From the NCBI RefSeq assembly GCF_014385095.1, contig NZ_JACRTC010000001.1:372001-436000 (forward strand): 64,000 bases of DNA. The letters are read 5' to 3'. The notes below the pieces were generated by a model. It searched no databases. It was not told the origin of the DNA and saw nothing but the letters and a program-made list of their open reading frames with translations. Positions 18,646-27,006 of the stretch are shown in pieces (position 1 is the first letter of the stretch; the number at the start of each line of letters is the position of its first letter). This DNA comes from Zongyangia hominis (lineage in GTDB: Bacteria; Bacillota; Clostridia; Oscillospirales; Ruminococcaceae). The position numbers and the translations under genes are program-made.

Positions 18646-19683
18646 ATGAACGAAGTCAGACAGGAGAATCGGCCGGATGTCCGGCAGGAATACAGACAGA
18701 ACGCTTCCACCAGTCCCTACCGCCGCAAACCCGCCGACCCCCAGCATTCCCAGCAGGAGGAACCGGTGATTTTCAGCGTCGTGGTCATCCAGGTATGTAT
18801 CTGCGTTTTTGTGATTGCGGCGGCCTTCATCCTCCGCGGCTTTGGCGGGGACACCTACGAGGCGGTGAGAAGCGGTTACTGGAGCCTGGTGGGCGCCTCG
18901 GGTTCCTCCAGCGTATCCAGTGTTCCCAGCGCCTCGGGGGACAAACAGAGCGGCGCGTCCAATTATGCCGACAAGATGCGCCAGCTGGAAGAAAAACTCT
19001 CCCAGGTGCCGGAGGGATATGCGCCGTCGGGCGCCGGGAAGCCGGCAAACGGAGGGGACAGCTCGGACAAGGGGAAGGAGGAGGACTCCTCCTCCCAGGC
19101 GTCGGGAGAAGAAAGCGGTCAAGACAGCAGCGACGCCTCCGCCGCCCGGCAGTCGGGCATGGGGGGACAGCACGATGTGTCCTTTGTGGCTTATGCGGCT
19201 GTGGGGAGCAAGGACAATCAAAGATGGGCGGCGCCGGAGGGGACAGCATTGTCCCCCTTTTTTTTGACCGCGGTTCCCATCGCGCCGGTGGATGGCACCA
19301 TCACTTCCCCCTATGGTTACCGCATCCACCCCATCACCGGTAAACTGGACTTCCATACCGGGCTGGACATCGCGGCGCCCCACAATACCCCCATCCGGGC
19401 CATCCTGCCCGGGACGGTCAAGGAGATCGGGGAGTCGGGCGTCTACGGCAATTACATAGTAGTGGCCCATCAAAACGGCCTGGAATCGGTTTACAACCAC
19501 TGTGAGAGCATCACCGCACAGGTGGGGACAGTGGTGCGCCAGGGGGACTGGATCGCCCGGGTGGGAAGCACCGGACTCTCCACCGGCAACCATGTCCATC
19601 TGGACATCAAGATTAACGGCGTCTATGTCAACCCCTATCTTGCCTACACAGGAGTCGCCTATGCTGACATTTCGGATTTGTAA
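18646..19683 (+). CDS. spoIVFA: Membrane-anchored M23 (LytM) protein, SpoIVFA-like
   Basis: A 345-residue protein. It has a basic cytoplasmic N-terminus, one membrane segment (about residues 45-66), and a long Ser/Gly/Lys/Glu-rich low-complexity stretch (about 80-180). A C-terminal LytM/M23 domain follows from about 210. The metal-ligand pattern looks intact: HTGLDIAA, a later VYNH, and HVHLDI. The next gene, overlapping by 23 bases, is an M50 site-2 protease, which is the spoIVFA-spoIVFB arrangement of Bacillus, where SpoIVFA holds and inhibits SpoIVFB in the outer forespore membrane. The pairing is my main reason for the name; as a stand-alone call it would be an M23 endopeptidase-like protein. 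AGGAG precedes ATG 18646. Confidence 0.75.
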   Translation: MNEVRQENRPDVRQEYRQNASTSPYRRKPADPQHSQQEEPVIFSVVVIQVCICVFVIAAAFILRGFGGDTYEAVRSGYWSLVGASGSSSVSSVPSASGDKQSGASNYADKMRQLEEKLSQVPEGYAPSGAGKPANGGDSSDKGKEEDSSSQASGEESGQDSSDASAARQSGMGGQHDVSFVAYAAVGSKDNQRWAAPEGTALSPFFLTAVPIAPVDGTITSPYGYRIHPITGKLDFHTGLDIAAPHNTPIRAILPGTVKEIGESGVYGNYIVVAHQNGLESVYNHCESITAQVGTVVRQGDWIARVGSTGLSTGNHVHLDIKINGVYVNPYLAYTGVAYADISDL

Positions 19684-20266
19684 CACCCAAATACGGCTCT
19701 CCATCTGGTTTTTCGCCGTCCTCTACCTGTTTCTCATCATGGATACCCAGCGGCTTTACCCCCTCTTTTTCGGCTCCATCTTCCTGCACGAGGGCGGGCA
19801 TCTGCTGATGATGAAGCTGTGCGGCAAGAAGGTGGACGCCATCTCTTTCATGCCCTTCGGCATCCAGGTGCGCTGCGAAGACACGGTGGAGCAAAGCTAC
19901 GGGCGGGAAATCGCCATCACTTTGGCGGGCCCGTTCCTCAATTTGCTCTGCGCGGGCGTGTGTTTTCTCTTGGCAGGGGACGCTACGGCGGGCACGCTTG
20001 CGCTGCTCGCGGCGGTCAACCTGACGCTGGGGGTATTCAATCTCCTGCCCATCGGCGTCCTGGACGGCGGACGGCTCCTCCATGAAATTTTGCAGATGCG
20101 GGGAGTCGAGCGCCAGGAGAGCATCGCCGCCGCTGTTTCTTTCCTTTTTTTGGCGCCGCTGCTTTTTTTGGCGCTGTGGTTATTCTTAACGCAGGGACAC
20201 AACCCCACCCTTTTAATTACCGGCATCTATCTGACAGCCACGGCCATTTTTAAACTCCGGCAGTAG
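19661..20266 (+). CDS. spoIVFB: M50 site-2 protease, SpoIVFB-like
   Basis: A 201-residue polytopic membrane metalloprotease. The zinc motif HEGGH (an HExxH form) is near residue 47, and the second motif LLPIGVLDGGR near residues 127-137 supplies the third ligand aspartate. Four to six hydrophobic segments cover most of the chain. In Bacillus, SpoIVFB cuts pro-sigma-K during sporulation. By position after a SpoIVFA-like M23 gene this is probably the same system, although pro-sigma-K itself is not in the window. The ATG at 19661 lies inside the end of the preceding gene and has AGGAG at 19650-19654, indicating coupled translation. Confidence 0.8.
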   Translation: MLTFRICNTQIRLSIWFFAVLYLFLIMDTQRLYPLFFGSIFLHEGGHLLMMKLCGKKVDAISFMPFGIQVRCEDTVEQSYGREIAITLAGPFLNLLCAGVCFLLAGDATAGTLALLAAVNLTLGVFNLLPIGVLDGGRLLHEILQMRGVERQESIAAAVSFLFLAPLLFLALWLFLTQGHNPTLLITGIYLTATAIFKLRQ

Positions 20267-20319
20267 GATGGATTTGGGGGGAGAGGGGTTTCGCAATTGA
20301 CAGTTCTCCCATTGTTTCA

Positions 20320-20348
20320 TTGAAATGCGGGAAAGTTTACGATATAAT
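20320..20348 (+). promoter_or_regulatory. Sigma-A-type promoter for the radical-SAM pair
   Basis: TTGAAA (20320-20325), a 17-base spacer and a perfect TATAAT (20343-20348), 39 bp before the ATG. Confidence 0.65.
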
Positions 20349-20387
20349 AAACTTTCAGACGGTCTTTGAAACGATAGGAGGAAGTCC

Positions 20388-22235
20388 ATGCAAAACCAAC
20401 TACAAAAGATACTGATGAAGGTGCAAAAGCCTGGAAGATATACCGGCGGAGAGCTCAACAGCGTCATCAAGGCCAAAGACAAGGTGGATGTGCGCTTTGC
20501 TTTCTGCTTTCCCGATACCTATGAGGTGGGCATGTCCCACCTGGGGATGAAGATTCTCTATTCCCTCATCAACGAGCGGGAAAACTACTGGTGCGAGCGG
20601 GTGTTCGCGCCGGAACTGGATATGGAGGAGCAAATGTTCCTCCACAAGATTCCGCTCTACGCCCTCGAGAGCAAGGACCCATTGGGGGACTTTGACATCA
20701 TCGGCTTTACTCTCCAATATGAGCTTTGCTTTACCACGGTTCTCAACATGCTGCACATGGCGGGGCTCCCTGTGCGCAGCGCCGACCGGGACGACAGCTT
20801 TCCCATCGTGGTGGCGGGCGGGCCCTGCGCTTGCAATCCAGAGCCCATGGCGGCCTTTATCGACGCCTTCCTCCTGGGCGAGGGGGAAGAAAACCTGATG
20901 GCCTTTATCGACCTCTATCACGAGGCCAAGCGAAACGGCACGCCCAAGCGGGAATTTCTCCGCCAGGCCAGCCGGATTCAGGGCGTATATGTGCCTAGCC
21001 TCTACGACGTGTCCTACTACGAGGACGGCGCCATCAAAGAGGTCACGGCCAGGGAAGGGGCGCCCCTCCCGGTGGAAAAAGCCATCATCCAGGAGTTGGA
21101 CAAGGTCTACTACCCCAAGGAATTTGTGGTGCCCTTTATCGACACGGTCCACGACCGGGCCATGGTGGAGGTGCTCCGGGGCTGCATCCGGGGCTGCCGG
21201 TTCTGCCAGGCGGGCTTTATCTACCGTCCCTTCCGGGAAAAGCACTATGAGACCATCGACCAAAACGCCCGGGACCTGTGCGGGAGCACCGGCTATGAGG
21301 AGGTATCCCTCACCTCCTTGAGCACCAGCGACCTGACCGAGATTGAGCCGCTTCTTTCCAGCATGCTCACCTGGAGCGAGGAAGAGAAGGTGAGCCTCTC
21401 CCTGCCTTCGCTGCGGGTGGACAACTTCTCCAAGGAGCTCCTTGACAAAATCGCCAAGGTGCGCAAGAGCGGCCTCACCTTCGCCCCCGAGGCGGGGTCC
21501 CAGCGGCTGCGGGACGCCATCAACAAAAACGTCACCGAAGAGCAGATCATGAAGACCTGCCGCACGGCGTTTGAGGGCGGCTACACCAATGTCAAGCTCT
21601 ACTTCATGATGGGCCTGCCCACCGAGACCATGGAGGACGTGGCCGCCATCGCCGACACGGCTCAGCGGGTGGTGGACCTCTTTTACAGCCTGCCCAACCG
21701 TCCCAAGGGCCGGGGCGTCAACGTGACCATCAGCGTGGCCTGCTTTGTTCCCAAGCCCTTTACACCCTTCCAGTTCGAGCCCCAGGACACGGTGGAGATG
21801 CTGCGGGAGAAGCAGCGCCACCTGATAAGCGCGGTCAAATCCAAGAAGATCACCGTCCATTACCACGAGAGCGATACCTCAGTGCTCGAGGGGGTGCTGG
21901 CTAGAGGGGACCGGAAGCTGTGCGACGTCATCGAATACGCCTGGCGCCACGGCTGCAATCTGGATAGCTGGGACGAGCACTTCCTCTACCAGTCTTGGCT
22001 CGACGGCTTTGCGGCGTACGGTATCGACCCGGCCTTCTATGCGAACCGCCGCCGGGATTACAACGAGATCATGCCCTGGGACCATCTGGACTACGGGGTG
22101 AGCAAAAATTTCTTAATTCGCGAAAACAAAAAGGCTCACGAAGCCCGCACCACCCCCAACTGCAAAGAGGGGTGCAGCGGCTGTGGCGCCAACCGACTGA
22201 TGGGAGGGCCGTGTGTCAATGGACAATGCAAATGA
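20388..22235 (+). CDS. TIGR03960-type B12-binding-like radical SAM protein
   Basis: A 615-residue protein. The N-terminal B12-binding-like (Rossmann) region covers about residues 30-180, with LGMKILYSLIN, FDIIGFTLQYELC and VVAGGPCACNPEP. The radical SAM core carries the cluster motif CIRGCRFCQAG near residues 265-275, so all three cluster cysteines are present. A cysteine-rich tail CKEGCSGCGANR ends the chain. The exact reaction is unknown. The family is nearly always followed by a TIGR03936 partner, as here, and is often beside ribonuclease G and rplU; those genes are absent from this locus. AGGAGG is immediately upstream of the ATG. Confidence 0.88.
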   Translation: MQNQLQKILMKVQKPGRYTGGELNSVIKAKDKVDVRFAFCFPDTYEVGMSHLGMKILYSLINERENYWCERVFAPELDMEEQMFLHKIPLYALESKDPLGDFDIIGFTLQYELCFTTVLNMLHMAGLPVRSADRDDSFPIVVAGGPCACNPEPMAAFIDAFLLGEGEENLMAFIDLYHEAKRNGTPKREFLRQASRIQGVYVPSLYDVSYYEDGAIKEVTAREGAPLPVEKAIIQELDKVYYPKEFVVPFIDTVHDRAMVEVLRGCIRGCRFCQAGFIYRPFREKHYETIDQNARDLCGSTGYEEVSLTSLSTSDLTEIEPLLSSMLTWSEEEKVSLSLPSLRVDNFSKELLDKIAKVRKSGLTFAPEAGSQRLRDAINKNVTEEQIMKTCRTAFEGGYTNVKLYFMMGLPTETMEDVAAIADTAQRVVDLFYSLPNRPKGRGVNVTISVACFVPKPFTPFQFEPQDTVEMLREKQRHLISAVKSKKITVHYHESDTSVLEGVLARGDRKLCDVIEYAWRHGCNLDSWDEHFLYQSWLDGFAAYGIDPAFYANRRRDYNEIMPWDHLDYGVSKNFLIRENKKAHEARTTPNCKEGCSGCGANRLMGGPCVNGQCK

Positions 22236-22887
22236 TTTTCGCCCCATCCGCGTCTTTTTCTCCAAGAAGGGCGACGCGATTTATATTTCCCACCTGGATT
22301 TGACCCGTTGCATGCAGCGGTGCATCAAGCGCTCAGGCATCCCCATCTGGTATACCCAGGGCTTTCATCCCCACCAGTACATGACCTTCGCCCTGCCGCT
22401 GGCACTGGGGTATGAGAGCGAATGCGAGTCCATGGACATCCGGCTGACAGAGGAAATGGACCTCAGCGTGGTCATGGAGCTCCTGAACGCAGCGCTGCCC
22501 CGGGACATCCGGGTGCTGCGGGTGACGCAGCCGAAGATGGACCCCAAAGAGATCGCCTTTGCCGAATATGAAGCGGAAGTTTCCTTTGCCTGTGATAGCC
22601 AGGGGGAGAAATTTCTCGCACTATTGGAGCAAGATCAGATACTGGTGAGCAAGCGGACCAAAAAGGGCCCCAAAGACGTGGACTTAAAACCGCTTCTGGA
22701 GCTCCTTTCCTGGGAGGAAAGGGAGGGGGCGCTGCATTTGTCCCTGCGCCTGCCCGCGGGCAGCACCCTCAATCTGAATCCCACCTTGCTTTTTGACGCC
22801 TTTTGCCGGGCCTACCAGTGTGAGACGGCGCAGTGGAAAGTGCGCAGAACGCGGGTGTTGACGGCCAATTTCACCGAATTTTGCTGA
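22213..22887 (+). CDS. TIGR03936 / DUF2344 radical-SAM-associated protein
   Basis: A 224-residue partner of the preceding radical SAM protein, with the family features RVFFSKKGDAIYISHLDL near the start and GFHPHQYMTFALPLALGYES around residues 50-69. The function is unknown; a role in tRNA or ribosome-linked modification has been supposed from gene neighbourhoods only. The GTG start at 22213 overlaps the upstream gene by 23 bases and has GGGAGG at 22202-22207; an in-frame ATG at 22219 is the alternative. The rplS promoter region follows 10 bases after its stop. Confidence 0.85.
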   Translation: MSMDNANDFRPIRVFFSKKGDAIYISHLDLTRCMQRCIKRSGIPIWYTQGFHPHQYMTFALPLALGYESECESMDIRLTEEMDLSVVMELLNAALPRDIRVLRVTQPKMDPKEIAFAEYEAEVSFACDSQGEKFLALLEQDQILVSKRTKKGPKDVDLKPLLELLSWEEREGALHLSLRLPAGSTLNLNPTLLFDAFCRAYQCETAQWKVRRTRVLTANFTEFC

Positions 22888-22896
22888 GAAAAGCTA

Positions 22897-22930
22897 TTGC
22901 AATTGACCAAAGATTATGCTATCATATATA
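22897..22930 (+). promoter_or_regulatory. Promoter region for rplS
   Basis: Two overlapping readings are possible: TTGCAA (22897-22902) with TATCAT (22920-22925) at 17-base spacing, or TTGACC (22903-22908) with TATATA (22925-22930) at 16-base spacing. Both would give a leader of about 125-135 nt before rplS. Confidence 0.55.
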
Positions 22931-22937
22931 GGCATTT

Positions 22938-23010
22938 AGTGGCCGCCGCCTCGCGCGGTGGGGTTTGATGCCCGGGGCTTTTTTGGCTCCGGCGACATTA
23001 AAGCGGACAG
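22938..23010 (+). ncRNA. Possible ribosomal protein L19 leader (autoregulatory 5' UTR)
   Basis: The rplS leader holds two adjacent GC-rich hairpins. CCGCCGC pairs with GCGGTGG around CTCGC. CCGGGGC pairs with GCTCCGG around a T-rich loop (about 22971-22992). Firmicute rplS genes are often preceded by a small L19-binding leader, and position and two-hairpin form fit that. I recognise this by context rather than by a strict sequence match. Confidence 0.4.
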
Positions 23011-23063
23011 TCCTCTGGCACCGTGTGCGAATGAATGTCTGAGAAATAAGGAGGAAGTATCGA

Positions 23064-23408
23064 ATGGATGCTTTGAAACACATGGCCGCGGATTGTCTTA
23101 AATCCGAGGTGCCCAGCTTTGAGATCGGCGACACCGTCCGTGTCAGCGTTAAGATCAAAGAGGGCGAGAGAGAAAGAATTCAGGCTTTTGAGGGCATTGT
23201 CATCGCCCGTCAGCACGGTGGCGTCAACGAGTCGTTCACAGTGCGCCGCGTTGCTCATGGCTGTGGAATTGAGAGGGTTTTCCCCCTGCATTCCCCCAAT
23301 GTCGACAAGGTCCAGGTCATCCGCCATGGACGTGTACGCAGAGCAAAACTGTTCTATCTGCGCGATAGAGTGGGTAAAGCTGCCAAAGTCAAAGAGCAGA
23401 TTCGCTAA
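23064..23408 (+). CDS. rplS: 50S ribosomal protein L19
   Basis: A 114-residue L19, located at the 30S-50S interface. Family signatures are [46 protein letters not shown] and [10 protein letters not shown]. Length is normal. GGAGG lies before the ATG at 23064. It begins a classical cluster (rplS-lepB-rbgA-rnhB-yraN) but has its own promoter, leader and terminator, so it can be controlled independently. The usual upstream partners rpsP, rimM and trmD are not here; the TIGR03936 gene stands in their place. Confidence 0.97.
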   Translation: MDALKHMAADCLKSEVPSFEIGDTVRVSVKIKEGERERIQAFEGIVIARQHGGVNESFTVRRVAHGCGIERVFPLHSPNVDKVQVIRHGRVRRAKLFYLRDRVGKAAKVKEQIR

Positions 23409-23422
23409 TTGAAGCTTTCGGT

Positions 23423-23450
23423 AAAAAGGGACAGTACATGTCCCTTTTTT
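23423..23450 (+). terminator. Rho-independent terminator after rplS
   Basis: AAAAAGGGACA pairs with TGTCCCTTTTT around GTACA, followed by T. Confidence 0.85.
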
Positions 23451-23505
23451 GCTATCTATAAGCCAAATTGCACCTGTCCGCCGGGCAGGGAAAGGGGAAA
23501 TCACG

Positions 23506-24132
23506 ATGGAAGATTACACGCCCATGGAGGAGTTTGACCCTATTGACCCACTGGAAAAGGAGCCCATTTTGGGGCAGACGATCATAAAAGGCAAGCGAAA
23601 GAATAAAAATAAGAAGTACAATGGTCTTTACGAATGGGTGGAAACCATTGTGGCGGGCGTGGTCTGCGCCGTGCTGGTCTTCACCTTCGTCATCCGCATG
23701 GTGGGGGTGGAGGGCGTCTCCATGCAGCCCACCCTCTATGAGAACGACCGGATTTTCCTCTCCAATTTGGTGCCGCTTTATAAAAACGGGGACGTGGTGG
23801 TGGTGACCAAGCACCACATTGACGACCGGCCCCTGGTCAAGCGGATCATCGCCACCGAGGGACAGACCATCGACATCGATTTCGAGGCGGGGAAGGTCTA
23901 TCTGGACGGGGTGGAGCTCGACGAGCCCTATATCAAGGAAGCCACCCACACCAAGGAGGGAACCGAGTTCCCGCTGACGGTGCCGGAGGGTTATGTCTTC
24001 TGCATGGGGGACAACCGCAATGAGTCCATGGACAGCCGGGACCCCCGGGTGGGCCTCATCGATACCCGCTATATCTTGGGAAAAGCGATTTTCCGCGTCT
24101 ATCCTTTCACTAGCTTTGGTTTTATCAAATAA
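23506..24132 (+). CDS. lepB: Signal peptidase I
   Basis: A 208-residue type I signal peptidase that removes signal peptides from exported proteins. An acidic, then lysine-rich cytoplasmic N-terminus is followed by one membrane segment (about residues 46-66). The catalytic serine is in VSMQPTL near residue 74 and the general-base lysine in LVKRIIATEG near residue 113. The box GDNRNESMDSRD marks the C-terminal family signature. The frame is open upstream to 23449, but AAAGGGGAAA before ATG 23506 fixes the start. It is followed after 27 bp by rbgA. Confidence 0.95.
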   Translation: MEDYTPMEEFDPIDPLEKEPILGQTIIKGKRKNKNKKYNGLYEWVETIVAGVVCAVLVFTFVIRMVGVEGVSMQPTLYENDRIFLSNLVPLYKNGDVVVVTKHHIDDRPLVKRIIATEGQTIDIDFEAGKVYLDGVELDEPYIKEATHTKEGTEFPLTVPEGYVFCMGDNRNESMDSRDPRVGLIDTRYILGKAIFRVYPFTSFGFIK

Positions 24133-24159
24133 TTCCCTTTGGGAACAGTGGAGGCAATC

Positions 24160-25056
24160 ATGATCGACACCCCTTCCATCCAGTGGTTTCCGGGGCATAT
24201 GGCAAAGACAAGGCGTCTCATGCGGGACAGTCTCAAAATGGTGGACATCGTCATCGAGCTCACCGACGCCCGCATCCCCCAGAGCAGCCGCAACCCGGAG
24301 ATCGACAAACTCATCGGCAATAAACCCCGCATCGTCCTGCTCAACAAAGCGGACGCGGCGGATGAAAGCATGAGCCGCGCCTGGTGCGATTTTTACGCGG
24401 CCCGGAATATCCCGGCCATGGCGGTGGACTGCCGCAGCGGCAAGGGCCTCAAAGCCTTTGTGCCGCTGCTCAAAAAGGTGCTGGCCCCCGAGCTTGCCCG
24501 GCGGGAAAACCGCGGCAATGTGGGCAAACCCATCCGCATGATGGTGGTGGGCATCCCCAACGTGGGCAAGTCCTCCTTTATTAACCGAATGGCGGGCGGT
24601 AAGAAAACCAAGGTGGAGGACCGCCCCGGCGTCACCAGGGCCCAGCAGTGGGTCAAGGTGACCGCCGTGCCCGGCGTCAACAACCTGGATTTGCTCGATA
24701 TGCCGGGGGTGCTCTGGCCCAAGTTTGAGGACCCGCTGGTGGGGGAAAAGCTGGCCTTCACCGGGGCCATCAAGGACGACATCATGGACATCGAACAGCT
24801 GGCGGCGAGACTCCTGGACATTTTAAACCGGGAGTACCGGGGGCTTCTCTGCGAGCGGTACCGCCTGGATGAGGAGGAGCTCGCGGACATCGAGCCCTTT
24901 GATCTGCTCGCCCTCATCGGAAGGAAGCGGGGCATGCTTATTTCCGGCGGGGAAGTCAACCTGGAACGGGCAGCCATCATGGTGCTCGACGAATTCCGCA
25001 GCGGCAAAATCGGCCGCATCTCTTTGGAAGCGCCACCCGCAAAGGGGGCGCAGTGA
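24160..25056 (+). CDS. rbgA: Ribosome biogenesis GTPase RbgA (YlqF)
   Basis: A 298-residue circularly permuted GTPase required for late 50S subunit assembly. The permutation is visible: the G4 motif LNKADA (near residue 57) precedes the G1 motif GIPNVGKSSFIN (near residue 132) and the G3 motif DMPGVLWPKF (near residue 182). The N-terminal IQWFPGHMAKTRR is typical. GGAGG at 24150-24154 selects the ATG at 24160 over an upstream TTG. Its stop codon overlaps the rnhB start by one base. Confidence 0.95.
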   Translation: MIDTPSIQWFPGHMAKTRRLMRDSLKMVDIVIELTDARIPQSSRNPEIDKLIGNKPRIVLLNKADAADESMSRAWCDFYAARNIPAMAVDCRSGKGLKAFVPLLKKVLAPELARRENRGNVGKPIRMMVVGIPNVGKSSFINRMAGGKKTKVEDRPGVTRAQQWVKVTAVPGVNNLDLLDMPGVLWPKFEDPLVGEKLAFTGAIKDDIMDIEQLAARLLDILNREYRGLLCERYRLDEEELADIEPFDLLALIGRKRGMLISGGEVNLERAAIMVLDEFRSGKIGRISLEAPPAKGAQ

Positions 25057-25676
25057 TGGAAACGCCGGATTTGCTTATGTTGGAGCGGGAATATCGAGCA
25101 GGCGGCATCACGCTGCTGTGCGGGGTGGACGAAGCGGGCCGGGGTCCGCTGGCGGGGCCGGTCTATGCGGCGGCCGTCATTCTCCCCGCAGAGTTTGACC
25201 TGCCGGGGCTCAACGACTCGAAAAAGCTCAGCCCCAAAAAGCGGGAAAGGCTCTACGACCTCATCAAGGACCAGGCGGTGAGCTACTGCATCGCCAGCGC
25301 CAGCGAGAGGGAAATTGACGAGGTGAACATCCTGCAGGCCACCTTCCTCGCCATGAACCGGGCGGTGTTGGGCCTCTCGGTGCGGCCCCAGTTCGCCTTA
25401 GTGGACGGCAACCGGGACCCGGGGCTGGATGTGCCCACCCGGTGCGTCGTCGGCGGAGACGCCAAGTCCGCCTCCATCGCGGCGGCGTCGATTCTCGCCA
25501 AGGTGGAGCGGGACCGTGTTATGGAGCAGCTCCATGAGCAGTATCCCCAGTACGCCTTTGACAAGCACAAGGGGTATCCCACCAAGCTCCACTACGAAAA
25601 GATTGCGGCGTTTGGTCCCTCCCCGGTACATAGACAGTCCTTTCTCAAGAAGTTTTACGCGGGGCACTCCCGATGA
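25056..25676 (+). CDS. rnhB: Ribonuclease HII
   Basis: A 206-residue RNase HII that cuts the RNA strand of RNA-DNA hybrids and single ribonucleotides in DNA. The active-site segment GVDEAGRGPLAGPV (about residues 24-37) contains the D-E acid pair; further acidic residues are in LVDGNRD and GGDAKSASIAAASI. The start overlaps the rbgA stop (TGATG), and the end overlaps yraN by 4 bases (ATGA), so the three are translationally coupled. Confidence 0.95.
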   Translation: METPDLLMLEREYRAGGITLLCGVDEAGRGPLAGPVYAAAVILPAEFDLPGLNDSKKLSPKKRERLYDLIKDQAVSYCIASASEREIDEVNILQATFLAMNRAVLGLSVRPQFALVDGNRDPGLDVPTRCVVGGDAKSASIAAASILAKVERDRVMEQLHEQYPQYAFDKHKGYPTKLHYEKIAAFGPSPVHRQSFLKKFYAGHSR

Positions 25677-26056
25677 GCCGCCGGGATACGGGGCGGCTGG
25701 GCGAGGACGTCTGCGGGAAAGTGCTGGCGGCGGCGGGCTACCAGATTGTGGCCCGCAACTATCACTCCCGCTACGGCGAAATCGACCTCATCGCCCAAAA
25801 GGACGGCGTCCTCGCCTTTGTGGAGGTCAAAGCGCGTAGGGAGGACTCCATCGCGTTGCCCAGAGAATTTGTGGATATAAAAAAGCAGAGGAAGATCATC
25901 AAAACGGCGCTTAGTTACCTGTCCGTTACGGGAAGCCCGCTGCAACCCCGGTTCGACGTCTTCGAGGTGTGTCTCGACCCGTCCACCGGAAAGGTGAGCG
26001 GCACCCAGCACATCGAAAATGCATTTGAAGCGGGGGACATCGATGAGATATTTTGA
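25673..26056 (+). CDS. yraN: UPF0102 protein YraN (endonuclease-like fold)
   Basis: A 127-residue YraN-family protein with GRLGEDVCGKVLAAAGY, ARNYHSRYGEIDLIAQ and FVEVKAR, a PD-(D/E)xK-like nuclease pattern (D and E-x-K). The biological role is unknown; it commonly follows rnhB. It starts at ATG 25673 in a 4-base overlap with rnhB and ends 14 bases into the dipeptidase gene. Confidence 0.9.
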   Translation: MSRRDTGRLGEDVCGKVLAAAGYQIVARNYHSRYGEIDLIAQKDGVLAFVEVKARREDSIALPREFVDIKKQRKIIKTALSYLSVTGSPLQPRFDVFEVCLDPSTGKVSGTQHIENAFEAGDIDEIF

Positions 26057-26978
26057 CCTTCACTGCGACACCATTACCGAGCTTTGCAGGAAAAAGGCGG
26101 AGCTTTGTGACTACGACGGGCACCTTTCCCTGCAAAAAGCCGCGGGCATCGGCTGCTGGCGGCAGTGCTACGCCATCTTTATCCCCGACAGCGAGCGGGG
26201 GGAGGACGCCATCTCCTACTATGAGCGCCATTATCACTATTTTAAAAAGCAGATGATGGTAAACGGCGATATGGTTGACTGGCAGAAAAAGCTCTCCGAC
26301 ATCGCCGCCGGGCAGCTAAAGTCCCGGGCGGCGGTGTTGACGGTGGAGGGCGGCTGTGTCTTCGCCGGGGACCTGGGACGGATCGGACAGCTCTCCGAGG
26401 ACGGCGTGCGGATGGTGACGCTCACCTGGAACGGGGAAAACGAGCTGGGTTTTGGCGTCTCCCAGAACCGTGGGCTCAAGCCCTTTGGCTTCGCGGCGCT
26501 TCGGGAGATGGAGCGCTGGGACATCGTTGTGGATGTCTCCCACCTCTCCGACGCGGGGCTCGAGGATGTACTGGGCGCCGCGACCCGCCCGCTGATGGCC
26601 AGCCATTCCAGCGCCCGGAGCCTCTGCGGGCATCCGCGGAACCTGACGGATGAACAATTTGTCGCTTTGGCTAAAAAGAAGGGGCTGGTGGGAGTCAATT
26701 TCAGCAGAGGATTTTTGCAGGAGGATGGCCAAAAAGCCTCGTTTCATGATATGATAAAGCATATCGACCATTTTCTCTCCCTGGGCGGGGAGGACACGGT
26801 GGCGCTGGGTTCCGATTTTGATGGAACCGATCTGCCCTCCGATTTTCCGGACATCAGCTCCATCCCCATGCTCTACGAGGAGATGCTCCGGTTGGGATAC
26901 AAGGAAGCGCTGCTCGACAAGGTCTTTTATCAAAACGCGGCCGACTTTTTTAAGAGATATGAACAATGTAAAGGATAA
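26043..26978 (+). CDS. Membrane dipeptidase family protein (peptidase M19)
   Basis: A 311-residue renal-dipeptidase-type zinc hydrolase. The N-terminal YFDLHCDT gives the HxD metal pair. The bridging glutamate is in LTVEGG near residue 101. Later histidines are in VDVSHLSD and MASHSSARSLCGHPRN. The C-terminal GSDFDGT completes the site. There is no signal peptide, so despite the family name it should act in the cytoplasm, probably on dipeptides. A GGGGG tract precedes the ATG at 26043, inside the end of yraN. thrC follows after 28 bp. Confidence 0.9.
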   Translation: MRYFDLHCDTITELCRKKAELCDYDGHLSLQKAAGIGCWRQCYAIFIPDSERGEDAISYYERHYHYFKKQMMVNGDMVDWQKKLSDIAAGQLKSRAAVLTVEGGCVFAGDLGRIGQLSEDGVRMVTLTWNGENELGFGVSQNRGLKPFGFAALREMERWDIVVDVSHLSDAGLEDVLGAATRPLMASHSSARSLCGHPRNLTDEQFVALAKKKGLVGVNFSRGFLQEDGQKASFHDMIKHIDHFLSLGGEDTVALGSDFDGTDLPSDFPDISSIPMLYEEMLRLGYKEALLDKVFYQNAADFFKRYEQCKG

Positions 26979-27006
26979 AAAGCGATCCATGGGAGGGGAA
27001 CGACAA

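Noticed and set aside
18466..19704. A long minus-strand frame continuing upstream of the 62-residue gene
   Set aside because: It is the complement of the M23 gene; the ribosome site lies at the short start.
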